Position numbers and translations under genes: made by a program | The notes under the pieces: generated by a model | Seen by the model: only the letters and a program-made list of their open reading frames with translations | The model's database searches: none | What the model was told of the DNA's origin: nothing | Part shown: piece by piece, positions 16,264 through 26,808 of the stretch | Position numbering within the stretch: position 1 is the first letter of the stretch | Layout of the letters: each line of letters starts with the position of its first letter | Assembly: GCF_002356355.1 (NCBI RefSeq) | Contig: NZ_AP018052.1 | Coordinates: forward strand, 2,542,001 to 2,606,000 | Origin: Thiohalobacter thiocyanaticus | Lineage (GTDB): Bacteria > Pseudomonadota > Gammaproteobacteria > Thiohalobacterales > Thiohalobacteraceae | Direction of reading: 5' to 3' | DNA: 64,000 nt

Positions 16264-17952
16264 CTAGCGGATATAGGCGTCGCTGGCGTAGCGACGCATC
16301 ATGCGGTGGCTGTTGAAGTAGGACGCGTTCTTGGCGATCACATTCTTCATCAACCGGAGCCAGCCTGCCCGGTCCTGGTAGAACAGCGGCAATACCACCT
16401 GATCGAGCTTCTCATACAGATGGGTGGCGTCATCGCCATCGGCATCACCATTGCCGATGGCCCAGCCGGTAACGCCCTCGATGCGCCCCTCGCTCCACCA
16501 GCCGTCCAGCACGCTCAGATGGGGCACGCCATTGAACGCCGCTTTCATGCCGCTGGTGCCCGAGGCCTCCCAGGGCGGCAGCGGAGTGTTGAGCCAGACA
16601 TCGACGCCCGCGACCAGGGTCGCGGCCACCGCCATGTCGTAGTTGGGTATATAAGCGGTCTGGATCACTCCAGCCAGTTCATGCATGTGGGCGTGGATCG
16701 CCTCGATGGCGCGCTTGCCCTCCTCGTCCCGGGGATGTGCCTTGCCGGCCATCACGATCTGCAGCGGGTGGTTACCGGCAATCGCCTTCAACCGGGCGAT
16801 GTCGCTGAACAGCAACTCAGGACGCTTGTAGGCGGTCATGCGGCGGGCGAAGCCGAGAGTAAAGGCCTCCGGGTCGAGCCCGATGCCGGTCCGGTCCCGG
16901 ACCAGGGCCACAAGATCCCGCCGGGCAGCCTGATGCGCCTGCCAGACCGCCTCGTCCGAGAGGCAGCAATCGGCGCGCACCAGCAACTCCGGTTCGTGAC
17001 TCCATCCTGGCAGGGACCGGTCGTAGAGGCCGGCGAAGGCGACATGGGTCCAGGTCTGGGGATGCACGCCATTGGTCACATAACGCACGTGGTAGCCGGG
17101 AAACAGGTGTTGCGAGGTCTCGGCATGACGGCGGGCGACGCCATTGACATAGTCGCTGCTGTTGAGCGCCAGCCGGGTCATGTTCAGCTGGTCCTCCCCG
17201 GCCAGGCGCCGGAGCGTCTGGCGGTCGATGAAATCCCCCAGCACCCGGTCGACCAGGTCATAGGGAAACTTGTCGTGTCCCGCCTCGACCGGGGTGTGGG
17301 TGGTGAAGTTGCACAGATCACGTACCCGCGGGATGTCGTAGGGGGTTTCGCCAGGCCGTAGATCGTCATTCGGGTAGGCATAGCGATTCATCAGTTCCAG
17401 GCACAGCAGGGCCGCATGGCCCTCGTTCATGTGGTACTGGCGCACCCGGAAACCGAGTGCATGCAGCATGCGCGCCCCGCCGATGCCAAGCACGATCTCC
17501 TGCTTCAGGCGATACGCGGCATCGCCGCCGTAGAGATAATGCGTCAGTTCGCAGTCGTCGGCGGAGTTCTCGCCCAGGTCCGTATCCAGCAGGATCACCG
17601 GCTGGCGGCCGCCCAGGCCGCCTTCCAGCACATACAGCCAGCCGCCGACCCAGACATCCCGCCCCTCGATGGGCACCACCACCCGTGCCTGCAACGGGCG
17701 GGCGCGCTCTGACGGCTCCCAGGGATCGGCCTCTTCCTGCTGGCGGCCGTTCGCGTCCAGCCGCTGGCGGAAATAGCCCTTGCGGCTGGCCAGGCTGACC
17801 GTGACCAGCGGCAGTTCCAGGTCCGCTGCAGAGCGGACCGTGTCGCCGGCGAGTACACCCAGGCCGCCGCTGTAGGTCGGGATGTCGGGTCGCAGCGCGA
17901 CCTCCATCGTCAGATAGGCGATACGTTCAGTGTTAAGGAATTCACGCGGCAT
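16264..17952 (-). CDS. glgP: Alpha-glucan phosphorylase (short bacterial type)
   Basis: 562 residues; splits the terminal alpha-1,4-linked glucose of glycogen or maltodextrin with phosphate to give glucose-1-phosphate, using pyridoxal phosphate. Visible blocks: YLTMEVALRPDIPTYSGGLG (N-terminal phosphorylase motif), YHMNEGHAALLCLE, TNGVHPQTW, ARRMTAYKRPELLF, and EASGTSGMKAAFNGVPHLSV, which contains the PLP lysine. The length is that of the shorter actinobacterial/proteobacterial GlgP type rather than the roughly 800-residue MalP/GlgP of enterics. No other glycogen gene is adjacent. The start matches the conserved beginning of the family. Confidence 0.9.
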   Translation of the reverse strand: MPREFLNTERIAYLTMEVALRPDIPTYSGGLGVLAGDTVRSAADLELPLVTVSLASRKGYFRQRLDANGRQQEEADPWEPSERARPLQARVVVPIEGRDVWVGGWLYVLEGGLGGRQPVILLDTDLGENSADDCELTHYLYGGDAAYRLKQEIVLGIGGARMLHALGFRVRQYHMNEGHAALLCLELMNRYAYPNDDLRPGETPYDIPRVRDLCNFTTHTPVEAGHDKFPYDLVDRVLGDFIDRQTLRRLAGEDQLNMTRLALNSSDYVNGVARRHAETSQHLFPGYHVRYVTNGVHPQTWTHVAFAGLYDRSLPGWSHEPELLVRADCCLSDEAVWQAHQAARRDLVALVRDRTGIGLDPEAFTLGFARRMTAYKRPELLFSDIARLKAIAGNHPLQIVMAGKAHPRDEEGKRAIEAIHAHMHELAGVIQTAYIPNYDMAVAATLVAGVDVWLNTPLPPWEASGTSGMKAAFNGVPHLSVLDGWWSEGRIEGVTGWAIGNGDADGDDATHLYEKLDQVVLPLFYQDRAGWLRLMKNVIAKNASYFNSHRMMRRYASDAYIR

Positions 17953-18091
17953 GGGTGCTGCCTCTACTCCCGCTGGCTGGCCACAGGCGCTTATAAGCGG
18001 TTCCTGTCATGCAGTAAGTATAGAGCTTGTTATGTTCGCACTTTCGGCGCTGTCGTCTGCGTGGTCGAACACAGGGTTCTCACCAGGGCCG

Positions 18092-18149
18092 CTCTCTCCG
18101 CCATATAAAAAGGGCCCCGGTTGGGGCCCTTTTTATATGGCGGAGAGAG
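18092..18149. repeat. 27-bp perfect inverted repeat overlapping the tRNA-Ser 3' end; acts as terminator
   Basis: Left arm 18092-18118 and right arm 18123-18149 are exact reverse complements separated by GGTT. The core GGGGCCC followed by TTTTTATATGG is a strong terminator for the minus-strand tRNA. The arms extend beyond the core: the last 12 bases of the right arm are the tRNA 3' end (through CCA), and the left arm contains its reverse complement. The transcript could therefore pair its trailer with the tRNA 3' strand of the acceptor stem. Confidence 0.9.
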
Positions 18150-18230
18150 AGGGATTCGAACCCTCGATGGAGCTTTTAACCCCATACTCCCTTAGCAGGG
18201 GAGCGCCTTCAGCCGCTCGGCCATCTCTCC
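18138..18230 (-). tRNA. tRNA-Ser(GCT)
   Basis: Class II tRNA of 93 bases with encoded CCA. The acceptor stem pairs GGAGAGA with TCTCTCC; the anticodon loop CTGCTAAG gives GCT; there is a long variable arm (GGGAGTATGGGGTTAAAAGC region) and T arm GGTTCGAATCC. It lies downstream of csrA on the same strand, the usual gammaproteobacterial position. Its 3' terminus is part of a perfect inverted repeat described separately. Confidence 0.95.
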
Positions 18231-18306
18231 GGGTTGGAAGATGCGTAGGATACCGGCGCGGCCGGTCGAGGTAAAGTATGTAACTCTGGAATCAAGGGCT
18301 TCCGGA

Positions 18307-18507
18307 TCAGTCGCCCTTGGCGGTAGCGACGGGTTCCTCGCCGTTTTCCTTCTGGATGCGCTCGTAGATCTCCTCGCGGTGAACGGCGACGTCCTTGGGC
18401 GCATTCACCCCGATCCGAACCTGATTACCCTTCACCCCCAGAACGGTCACGGTCACTTCGTCACCGATCATCAGGGTTTCGCCAACCCGGCGAGTCAGAA
18501 TCAACAT
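18307..18507 (-). CDS. csrA: Carbon storage regulator CsrA
   Basis: 66 residues: [18 protein letters not shown], then [19 protein letters not shown] and [12 protein letters not shown], the canonical CsrA/RsmA sequence with the RNA-contacting Leu4 and Arg44-region residues. It is a dimeric RNA-binding protein that represses or stabilises mRNAs with ANGGA sites near the ribosome-binding site, controlling carbon flow, motility and biofilm. It lies between lysC and tRNA-Ser(GCT), as in many gammaproteobacteria. AAGGAG lies upstream of the ATG. The C-terminal tail ([12 protein letters not shown]) is a little longer than in E. coli. Confidence 0.97.
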   Translation of the reverse strand: MLILTRRVGETLMIGDEVTVTVLGVKGNQVRIGVNAPKDVAVHREEIYERIQKENGEEPVATAKGD

Positions 18508-18726
18508 GTGTTATCTCCTTAACACTTTCAATTACGAGCAACTCAAAAGAACCCGGTGCGGCCGGTAGCGCCAACATCCCACTGGTGCATGCACGTCAGC
18601 ACACACTCTATGTCGGCACGGGCATCGGAAACTATAGTCAATTTTCCGTCCCCAGCCATTTATAGATTTCTATTTATTTCAGAATGTTGGCAACCCAAGC
18701 GCTGAGCGGCGACATTTTTCCGCGGC

Positions 18727-19956
<1,230 letters not shown>

Positions 19957-20069
19957 GCGTGTAAACCCGATTGTCTGGCCCCGGGCGGGGCACGAAAGGC
20001 GTGAATTAAACTACAAATCGCGGCGGGATGAAACGCCCGATGGGATTTTCGGGCATGAAAACAATAAAC

Positions 20070-20153
20070 GTCATTGCGAGGAACGAAGTGACGCGGCAAT
20101 CTCTAACCGGCTGATTATGCGGGACGAGATTGCCACGCTACGCTCGCAATGAC
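20070..20153. repeat. Palindromic repeat, GTCATTGCGAG type, copy 1
   Basis: Begins CGTCATTGCGAGGAACGAAG and ends GCCACGCTACGCTCGCAATGAC; the ends are inverted repeats with a central loop. Related copies lie near 26642 and 47529. It sits between the alaS stop and the lysC start. Confidence 0.8.
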
Positions 20154-20162
20154 AGAGACCGC

Positions 20163-22805
<2,643 letters not shown>

Positions 22806-22853
22806 GCCGCTCATTCCCACAACCGTATGAATCGCGGTTGTCATGCCTGTGAT

Positions 22854-22924
22854 CGTCATCCCGGTGCAGGCCGGGATCCAGATACCGCTGCGGCCACTGG
22901 ATCCCGGCCTGCACCGGGATGACG
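22854..22924. repeat. Palindromic repeat between recX and alaS
   Basis: CGTCATCCCGGTGCAGGCCG at the left and CGGCCTGCACCGGGATGACG at the right are inverted copies around a loop of about 30 bases. It resembles the GTCATTCCCGCG-type dispersed repeats elsewhere in the window. It lies upstream of the alaS start codon. Confidence 0.8.
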
Positions 22925-22994
22925 GGTAATGTGTCGGGCCTGGACACAAGCCCGCTGGATCCGGCTCAAAGCTTACCTGATGCGGGACCGCGCG

Positions 22995-23486
22995 TCACCG
23001 GTCCGCCGGGTCGTTCTCCAGCGCGACGCGGCATTGCTCGGCGTCGAAACCGCGGTTGTTGAGAAACCGCAGCTGCCGGGCCTGCTCCCGGAAATCGGCC
23101 GGGGCCGCCGCCCCGAAGCGCTTGTGCCGGGCGGCGCGGGCGGCGGCGAACCAGTCCACCTCCAGCGCTCCCAGCGCCGCCGCGATCAGGCCGTCGTCAA
23201 TGCCGCGCTCGCGCAGTTCCTGACGGATACGCACCGGGCCGTAGCCGCGCTGCTCGCGGCCGCGGGCATAGTGCTCGGCAAAGCGCGCCTCGCTCTGCAG
23301 CCCCTGCGCAGTCAGCTCCGCCAGCACCGGTTCAACCTCGTCAGAACCGTAGCCGCGCTGCTCCAGCTTGCGCAGCAGTTCCCGGCGACTGTGCTCGCGC
23401 CGGGCCAGCAGTTCGACCAGCTTGTGCTCGATCTCGACCGAACGGTCTCCCGGTTCCGGCATTTCGGCTTCGTCCTGTTCCGACAT
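22995..23486 (-). CDS. recX: Regulatory protein RecX
   Basis: 163 residues. RecX binds RecA filaments and limits their extension and strand-exchange activity. The three-helix repeats are visible: LLARREHSRRELLRKLEQRG, then RFAEHYARGREQRGYGPVRIRQELRERGI, and FRNRG-like FLNNRGFDAEQCRVAL at the end. The start at MSEQDEAEMPE is chosen since residues before it look like leader DNA; an ATG five codons upstream is also possible. It is downstream of recA on the same strand, the usual arrangement, with about 190 bases of mainly repeat sequence in between. Confidence 0.92.
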   Translation of the reverse strand: MSEQDEAEMPEPGDRSVEIEHKLVELLARREHSRRELLRKLEQRGYGSDEVEPVLAELTAQGLQSEARFAEHYARGREQRGYGPVRIRQELRERGIDDGLIAAALGALEVDWFAAARAARHKRFGAAAPADFREQARQLRFLNNRGFDAEQCRVALENDPADR

Positions 23487-23578
23487 GATTCCGGGTCCCA
23501 TAAAGACATTACCCGGCCGAAGCCGGGCAATATCCGTTACGCGAAGTCTTTGGACTTGTCTAGTGCGGTGATAATAAC

Positions 23579-23659
23579 GCGGAGGGCGCAGAGGCACAGA
23601 GGCGCAAAGGTTTTTTCAATATATTGATCTTTCTTTGCGTCTCCGCGCCTCTGCGTTCA
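23579..23659. repeat. Palindromic repeat, CGCAGAGGC type, copy 1
   Basis: Left part GCAGAGGCACAGAGGCGCAAAG and right part CTTTGCGTCTCCGCGCCTCTGC are imperfect inverted copies around an AT-rich loop (TTTTTTCAATATATTGATC). It occupies most of the recA-recX gap; another copy follows lon near 59490. Confidence 0.75.
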
Positions 23660-23673
23660 TGCCACCGTCGCGA

Positions 23674-24723
23674 CTAGTTCAGCGCCTCCGGCTCGGGCGC
23701 CTCGTCCATGGCCTCCTCGGCACTGGACTTGGGCTTGACCAGCAGTCTGGCCCGCAGCTGCTGATCGATGTCGTTGGCGATGTCCGGGTTTTCCTTGAGG
23801 AAGTTGCGCACGTTCTCCTTGCCCTGGCCGATGCGTTCGCCCTGGTAGGAGTACCAGGCGCCGGACTTCTCGACCAGGCCCTCGGCCACGCCCATGTCGA
23901 TGATCTCGCCCTCGCGCGAGATGCCCTCGCCGTAAAGGATCTCGAACTCGACCTGCTTGAAGGGCGGGGCCATCTTGTTCTTGACCACCTTGACGCGGGT
24001 CTGGTTGCCGACGATCTCGTCGCCCTTCTTGATGGCACCGATGCGGCGGATGTCCAGGCGCACCGAGGAGTAGAACTTGAGGGCGTTGCCGCCGGTGGTG
24101 GTCTCGGGATTGCCGAACATGACGCCGATCTTCATGCGGATCTGGTTGATGAAGATGACCAGGGTGTTGGAGCGCTTGATGTTGCCGGTGAGCTTGCGCA
24201 GGGCCTGGGACATCAGGCGCGCCTGCAGGCCGACGTGGGAGTCGCCCATCTCGCCCTCGATCTCGGCCTTGGGGGTGAGCGCGGCGACCGAGTCGACCAC
24301 CACCACGTCCACGGCGCCGGAGCGCACCAGCATGTCGGCGATCTCCAGCGCCTGTTCGCCGGTGTCGGGCTGGGAGACCAGCAGGTCGTCGACGTTCACG
24401 CCCAGCTTCTCGGCATAGGTGGGATCCAGCGCATGCTCGGCGTCGACGAAGGCGGCGGTGCCGCCGGTCTTCTGGCATTCGGCGATCGCCTGCAGGGTGA
24501 GCGTGGTCTTGCCGGAGGATTCCGGCCCGTAGATCTCGACCACGCGGCCGGCGGGCAGGCCGCCGATGCCCAGGGCCACGTCCAGTCCCAGCGAGCCGGT
24601 GGAGATGGCCTCGACATCGCGCACGGCGCCGACGTCGCCCATCCGCATCACGGCACCCTTGCCGAACTGTTTTTCGATCTGGTTGAGAGCGGCACTCAGG
24701 GCCTTGCGCTTGTTGTCGTCCAT
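23674..24723 (-). CDS. recA: Recombinase RecA
   Basis: 349 residues, the usual length. ATP-dependent strand-exchange protein and co-protease for LexA. The Walker A is [13 protein letters not shown], followed by the [17 protein letters not shown] block, the L1/L2 loop regions ([33 protein letters not shown]), and an acidic C terminus. GGAG lies eight bases before the ATG. The promoter with an embedded LexA site is listed separately. It is first in the recA-recX order. Confidence 0.98.
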   Translation of the reverse strand: MDDNKRKALSAALNQIEKQFGKGAVMRMGDVGAVRDVEAISTGSLGLDVALGIGGLPAGRVVEIYGPESSGKTTLTLQAIAECQKTGGTAAFVDAEHALDPTYAEKLGVNVDDLLVSQPDTGEQALEIADMLVRSGAVDVVVVDSVAALTPKAEIEGEMGDSHVGLQARLMSQALRKLTGNIKRSNTLVIFINQIRMKIGVMFGNPETTTGGNALKFYSSVRLDIRRIGAIKKGDEIVGNQTRVKVVKNKMAPPFKQVEFEILYGEGISREGEIIDMGVAEGLVEKSGAWYSYQGERIGQGKENVRNFLKENPDIANDIDQQLRARLLVKPKSSAEEAMDEAPEPEALN

Positions 24724-24779
24724 AGGGGTCTCCAGGCTGTGCTGTCAGGGGTGTTCGGGCCGTGCCCTTGTGGTTGTTT

Positions 24780-24808
24780 GTTATACTGGATGTTTATCCA
24801 GTTGTCCA
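24780..24808 (-). promoter_or_regulatory. recA promoter with LexA (SOS) box
   Basis: On the minus strand, TGGACA (-35) and TATAAC (-10) are separated by exactly 17 bases, and that spacer contains CTG-N10-CAG within ACTGGATAAACATCCAGT, the gammaproteobacterial LexA consensus. The -10 lies about 60 bases from the recA start codon. Occlusion of polymerase by LexA and release on DNA damage follow from known SOS logic. Confidence 0.88.
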
Positions 24809-24851
24809 GAGGGGCGGGCGCTTCCCCCATCCTACAACATCCCTCACCCGG

Positions 24852-25031
24852 GTAGGATGGGTGGAGCACAGCGCAACCCATCGCGGACCGCCCGGTCGAT
24901 GGGTTACGGCGCTGCGCGCCTGTACCCATCCTACAAATTCCCGCCCGGGTAGGATGGGTGGAGCGCAGCGCAGCCCATCGCGGAGCGGCCAGACGATGGG
25001 TTACGGCGCTCCGCGCCTGCACCCATCCTAC
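24852..25031. repeat. Two tandem GTAGGATGGGTGGAG-type palindromic repeats
   Basis: Two adjacent copies (about 24852-24934 and 24949-25031), each starting GTAGGATGGGTGGAGC and ending CACCCATCCTAC or TACCCATCCTAC with an internal CCCATCG/CGATGGG match. A partial third copy runs on toward 25075. Together they fill the gap between thpR and the recA promoter. Nothing else is seen in this stretch of about 350 bases. Confidence 0.85.
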
Positions 25032-25070
25032 AATCCCCCCGATGGAACGGGTGAGGTGCAGCGCAACCCA

Positions 25071-25622
25071 TCACGCAGCGGCCAGCGGCCAGGTCGCCAG
25101 CACCCGGTAGCCGCTGCCGTCGCCGGGGGACTCCACCAGGGCGAAGCTGCGCACCGCCCAGTCGATGGGCACGAATTCCGCCGGGGCCCGGCAGCGTCCG
25201 GCCTTGCGCGCCAGGGTGACGTGCGGCGCGAAAGGCCGGGTCTCCGGCGTGCCGCCGCAGTCGGCCAGGGCCGCGTTCAGCTGCCGGTACAGATCGACCA
25301 GCGCCGGCGGCGGCGCGGTCGGTCCCAGCCAGGCGATGCGGGCACGGCGGAAGTGGCCGAAGCGGTCCAGGCACAACTCAAAGGCCGGGCAGCGGATGGC
25401 CGCGGCCGCCTGAATCATGCAGTCGCGCCGTGCGGCCGGGGTCTGGCCCAGGAACACCAGGGTCAGGTGCAGGTTGCCCCGCGGGACCCGCCGGCCGCTG
25501 TCCCGGGCCGCGGCCGCGGCCGCGGCATCGAGCCGCTCGCGCACCCCGCCGTCCGGCCACAGGGCGAAGAACAGCCGCTGCGTCGCGTCAGTCGTGATGT
25601 CCGAGGGCTGCGAGAAGGCCAT
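25071..25622 (-). CDS. thpR: RNA 2',3'-cyclic phosphodiesterase (2H family)
   Basis: 183 residues with the two HxTx motifs of 2H phosphoesterases: GNLHLTLVFLG and FAPHVTLARKA. The start RLFFALWPDGG is typical of ThpR/LigT. These enzymes open 2',3'-cyclic phosphates on RNA and can also ligate tRNA halves in vitro. The start overlaps the end of the upstream cinA-type gene by 35 bases, so translation is probably coupled. Linkage of thpR with the cinA-recA neighbourhood is common in proteobacteria. Confidence 0.9.
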   Translation of the reverse strand: MAFSQPSDITTDATQRLFFALWPDGGVRERLDAAAAAAARDSGRRVPRGNLHLTLVFLGQTPAARRDCMIQAAAAIRCPAFELCLDRFGHFRRARIAWLGPTAPPPALVDLYRQLNAALADCGGTPETRPFAPHVTLARKAGRCRAPAEFVPIDWAVRSFALVESPGDGSGYRVLATWPLAAA

Positions 25623-26103
25623 AGAGTGCCCGCTCCACCGCCTGGCGGCGTACCGCTTCGCGGTCGCCCGGCAGTTTCAGGGTTTCGGCGCGGGGCGCCT
25701 GGTGGAGCCGGTTCCAGGCGAAGCAGACAGTGCCGACCGGCTTGTCCTCGGTGCCGCCCTCGGGGCCGGCGATGCCACTGATGGCCACGGCCAGCTGCGC
25801 CCGGCTGTGCGCGAGGGCGCCGGCGGCCATCTCCCGGACCGTCGCCTCGCTCACCGCGCCCTGCGCCTCCAGCGTCGCCGGACTCACGCCCAGCAGGTCC
25901 TGCTTGGCGGCGTTGGTATAGGTGACGAAGCCCCGGTCGAACCAGTGCGAACTGCCGGGGGTGTCGGTGATGACCTTGGCCAGCCAGCCACCGGTGCAGG
26001 ACTCGGCCACGGTCAGCATCACCCCGGCCTCGGTCGCCGCCCGGCCGAGCGCCCGGCTCAGGTCCGACAGCCGCGCTTCATTGCTATTGGTGCTCTGGGT
26101 CAT
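25588..26103 (-). CDS. pncC: Nicotinamide-nucleotide amidohydrolase, CinA C-terminal type
   Basis: 171 residues corresponding to the CinA C-terminal (PncC) domain alone: VAESCTGGWLAKVITDTPGSSHWFDRGFVTYTNAAK, ALAHSRAQLAVAISGIAGPEGGTEDKPVGTVCFAW. The enzyme deamidates nicotinamide mononucleotide to recycle pyridine nucleotide. The N-terminal MoeA-like domain of full CinA is absent, as in many gammaproteobacteria. It overlaps thpR and precedes recA on the same strand. Confidence 0.92.
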   Translation of the reverse strand: MTQSTNSNEARLSDLSRALGRAATEAGVMLTVAESCTGGWLAKVITDTPGSSHWFDRGFVTYTNAAKQDLLGVSPATLEAQGAVSEATVREMAAGALAHSRAQLAVAISGIAGPEGGTEDKPVGTVCFAWNRLHQAPRAETLKLPGDREAVRRQAVERALYGLLAALGHHD

Positions 26104-26114
26104 GGATCAGCCTT

Positions 26115-26299
26115 GTAGGTCGGGTTGGCCCGGAGGGCATAACCCGACATATGCGGCAGCACCGCCGGGGTGTCAGGTTACGCTGCGCCAACCCGACCTA
26201 CAACATACCCCGCCCGGGTAGGATGGGTGGAGCGCAGCGCAACCCATCGAGGCCGGTCGGTCGATGGGTTACGGTGCTCCGCGCCTGCACCCATCCTAC
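26115..26299. repeat. Adjacent GTAGGTCGGGTT-type and GTAGGATGGGTG-type repeats
   Basis: First element about 26115-26201: GTAGGTCGGGTTGGCCCG at the left and GCCAACCCGACCTAC at the right. Second about 26218-26299: GTAGGATGGGTGGAGCGCAG at the left and TGCACCCATCCTAC at the right. Both are imperfect palindromes and together fill the gap between the PilZ stop and the pncC start. Confidence 0.85.
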
Positions 26300-26316
26300 T
26301 GCCCACCTTCTATCGG

Positions 26317-26619
26317 TCAGGATTTGTGCTCGAGGATGCGCACGCCGAGATTGTAGCCCTGGCCGTTGGCCGCGGGCTCCACCCGCACCACCTCGACCGC
26401 GGCATACAGCGGCGGCACCAGGGCCTTCTCCGGGACGATGCGCACCTCCAGCCGCGTGCCGGGGGCGAATTCCCGGTCGGTGTCGATGGACAGCCCCTGA
26501 CTGCTCAGGTCCTGGGCATGGCCGTAGAAGGTCTCGCCGCTGGCCAGGTCCTTGCACTGGATCCGGGTGTCCAGCGCCATGCGCCGGAAGTCGCGTTTCT
26601 CGTCATAGTCTCGCCGCAT
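26317..26619 (-). CDS. PilZ domain protein
   Basis: 100 residues, a single PilZ domain: the N-terminal arginine motif (EKRDFRRM), the DLSSQGLSIDTD block (D/N-x-S-x-x-G) and FAPGTRLEVRI. These residues bind c-di-GMP, so the protein is a likely small receptor of that messenger. The RxxxR is present. An in-frame GTG two codons upstream of the chosen ATG is an alternative; GAGGAG lies upstream of both. The gene sits between pncC and the divergent mutS, an unusual insertion in this conserved neighbourhood. Confidence 0.85.
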   Translation of the reverse strand: MRRDYDEKRDFRRMALDTRIQCKDLASGETFYGHAQDLSSQGLSIDTDREFAPGTRLEVRIVPEKALVPPLYAAVEVVRVEPAANGQGYNLGVRILEHKS

Positions 26620-26641
26620 GGGCACTGCTCTCCTCGGGATA

Positions 26642-26720
26642 CGTCATTGCGAGCACAGCGCGGCAATCTCCAACCGGCTGATTCTGCATTATGAGATTGC
26701 CGCGCTGTGCTCGCAATGAC
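26642..26720. repeat. Palindromic repeat, GTCATTGCGAG type, copy 2
   Basis: Starts GTCATTGCGAGCACAGCGCG and ends CGCGCTGTGCTCGCAATGAC, an almost perfect inverted repeat with a central CGGCTGATTCTGCATTATG loop similar to the other copies. It separates the divergent PilZ and mutS genes. Confidence 0.85.
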
Positions 26721-26808
26721 GGAAAAAACGAGCCATCCCGCCGGCGCAAGGGAGCGGGTACCGCCGTGAGTGTGGCCTTGCCGGGACGAGGGACGTAAAC
26801 TTCGCGCC

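Noticed and set aside
15314-18230. tRNA-Ser pair as borders of a genomic island
   Set aside because: The genes between them (DUF1269, glucan phosphorylase) are ordinary, with no integrase or direct-repeat att sites seen; csrA-tRNA-Ser is the conserved order.
24852-25031. Tandem repeats as a CRISPR array
   Set aside because: Units are themselves palindromic, about 83 bases, and only two; no spacers or cas genes.
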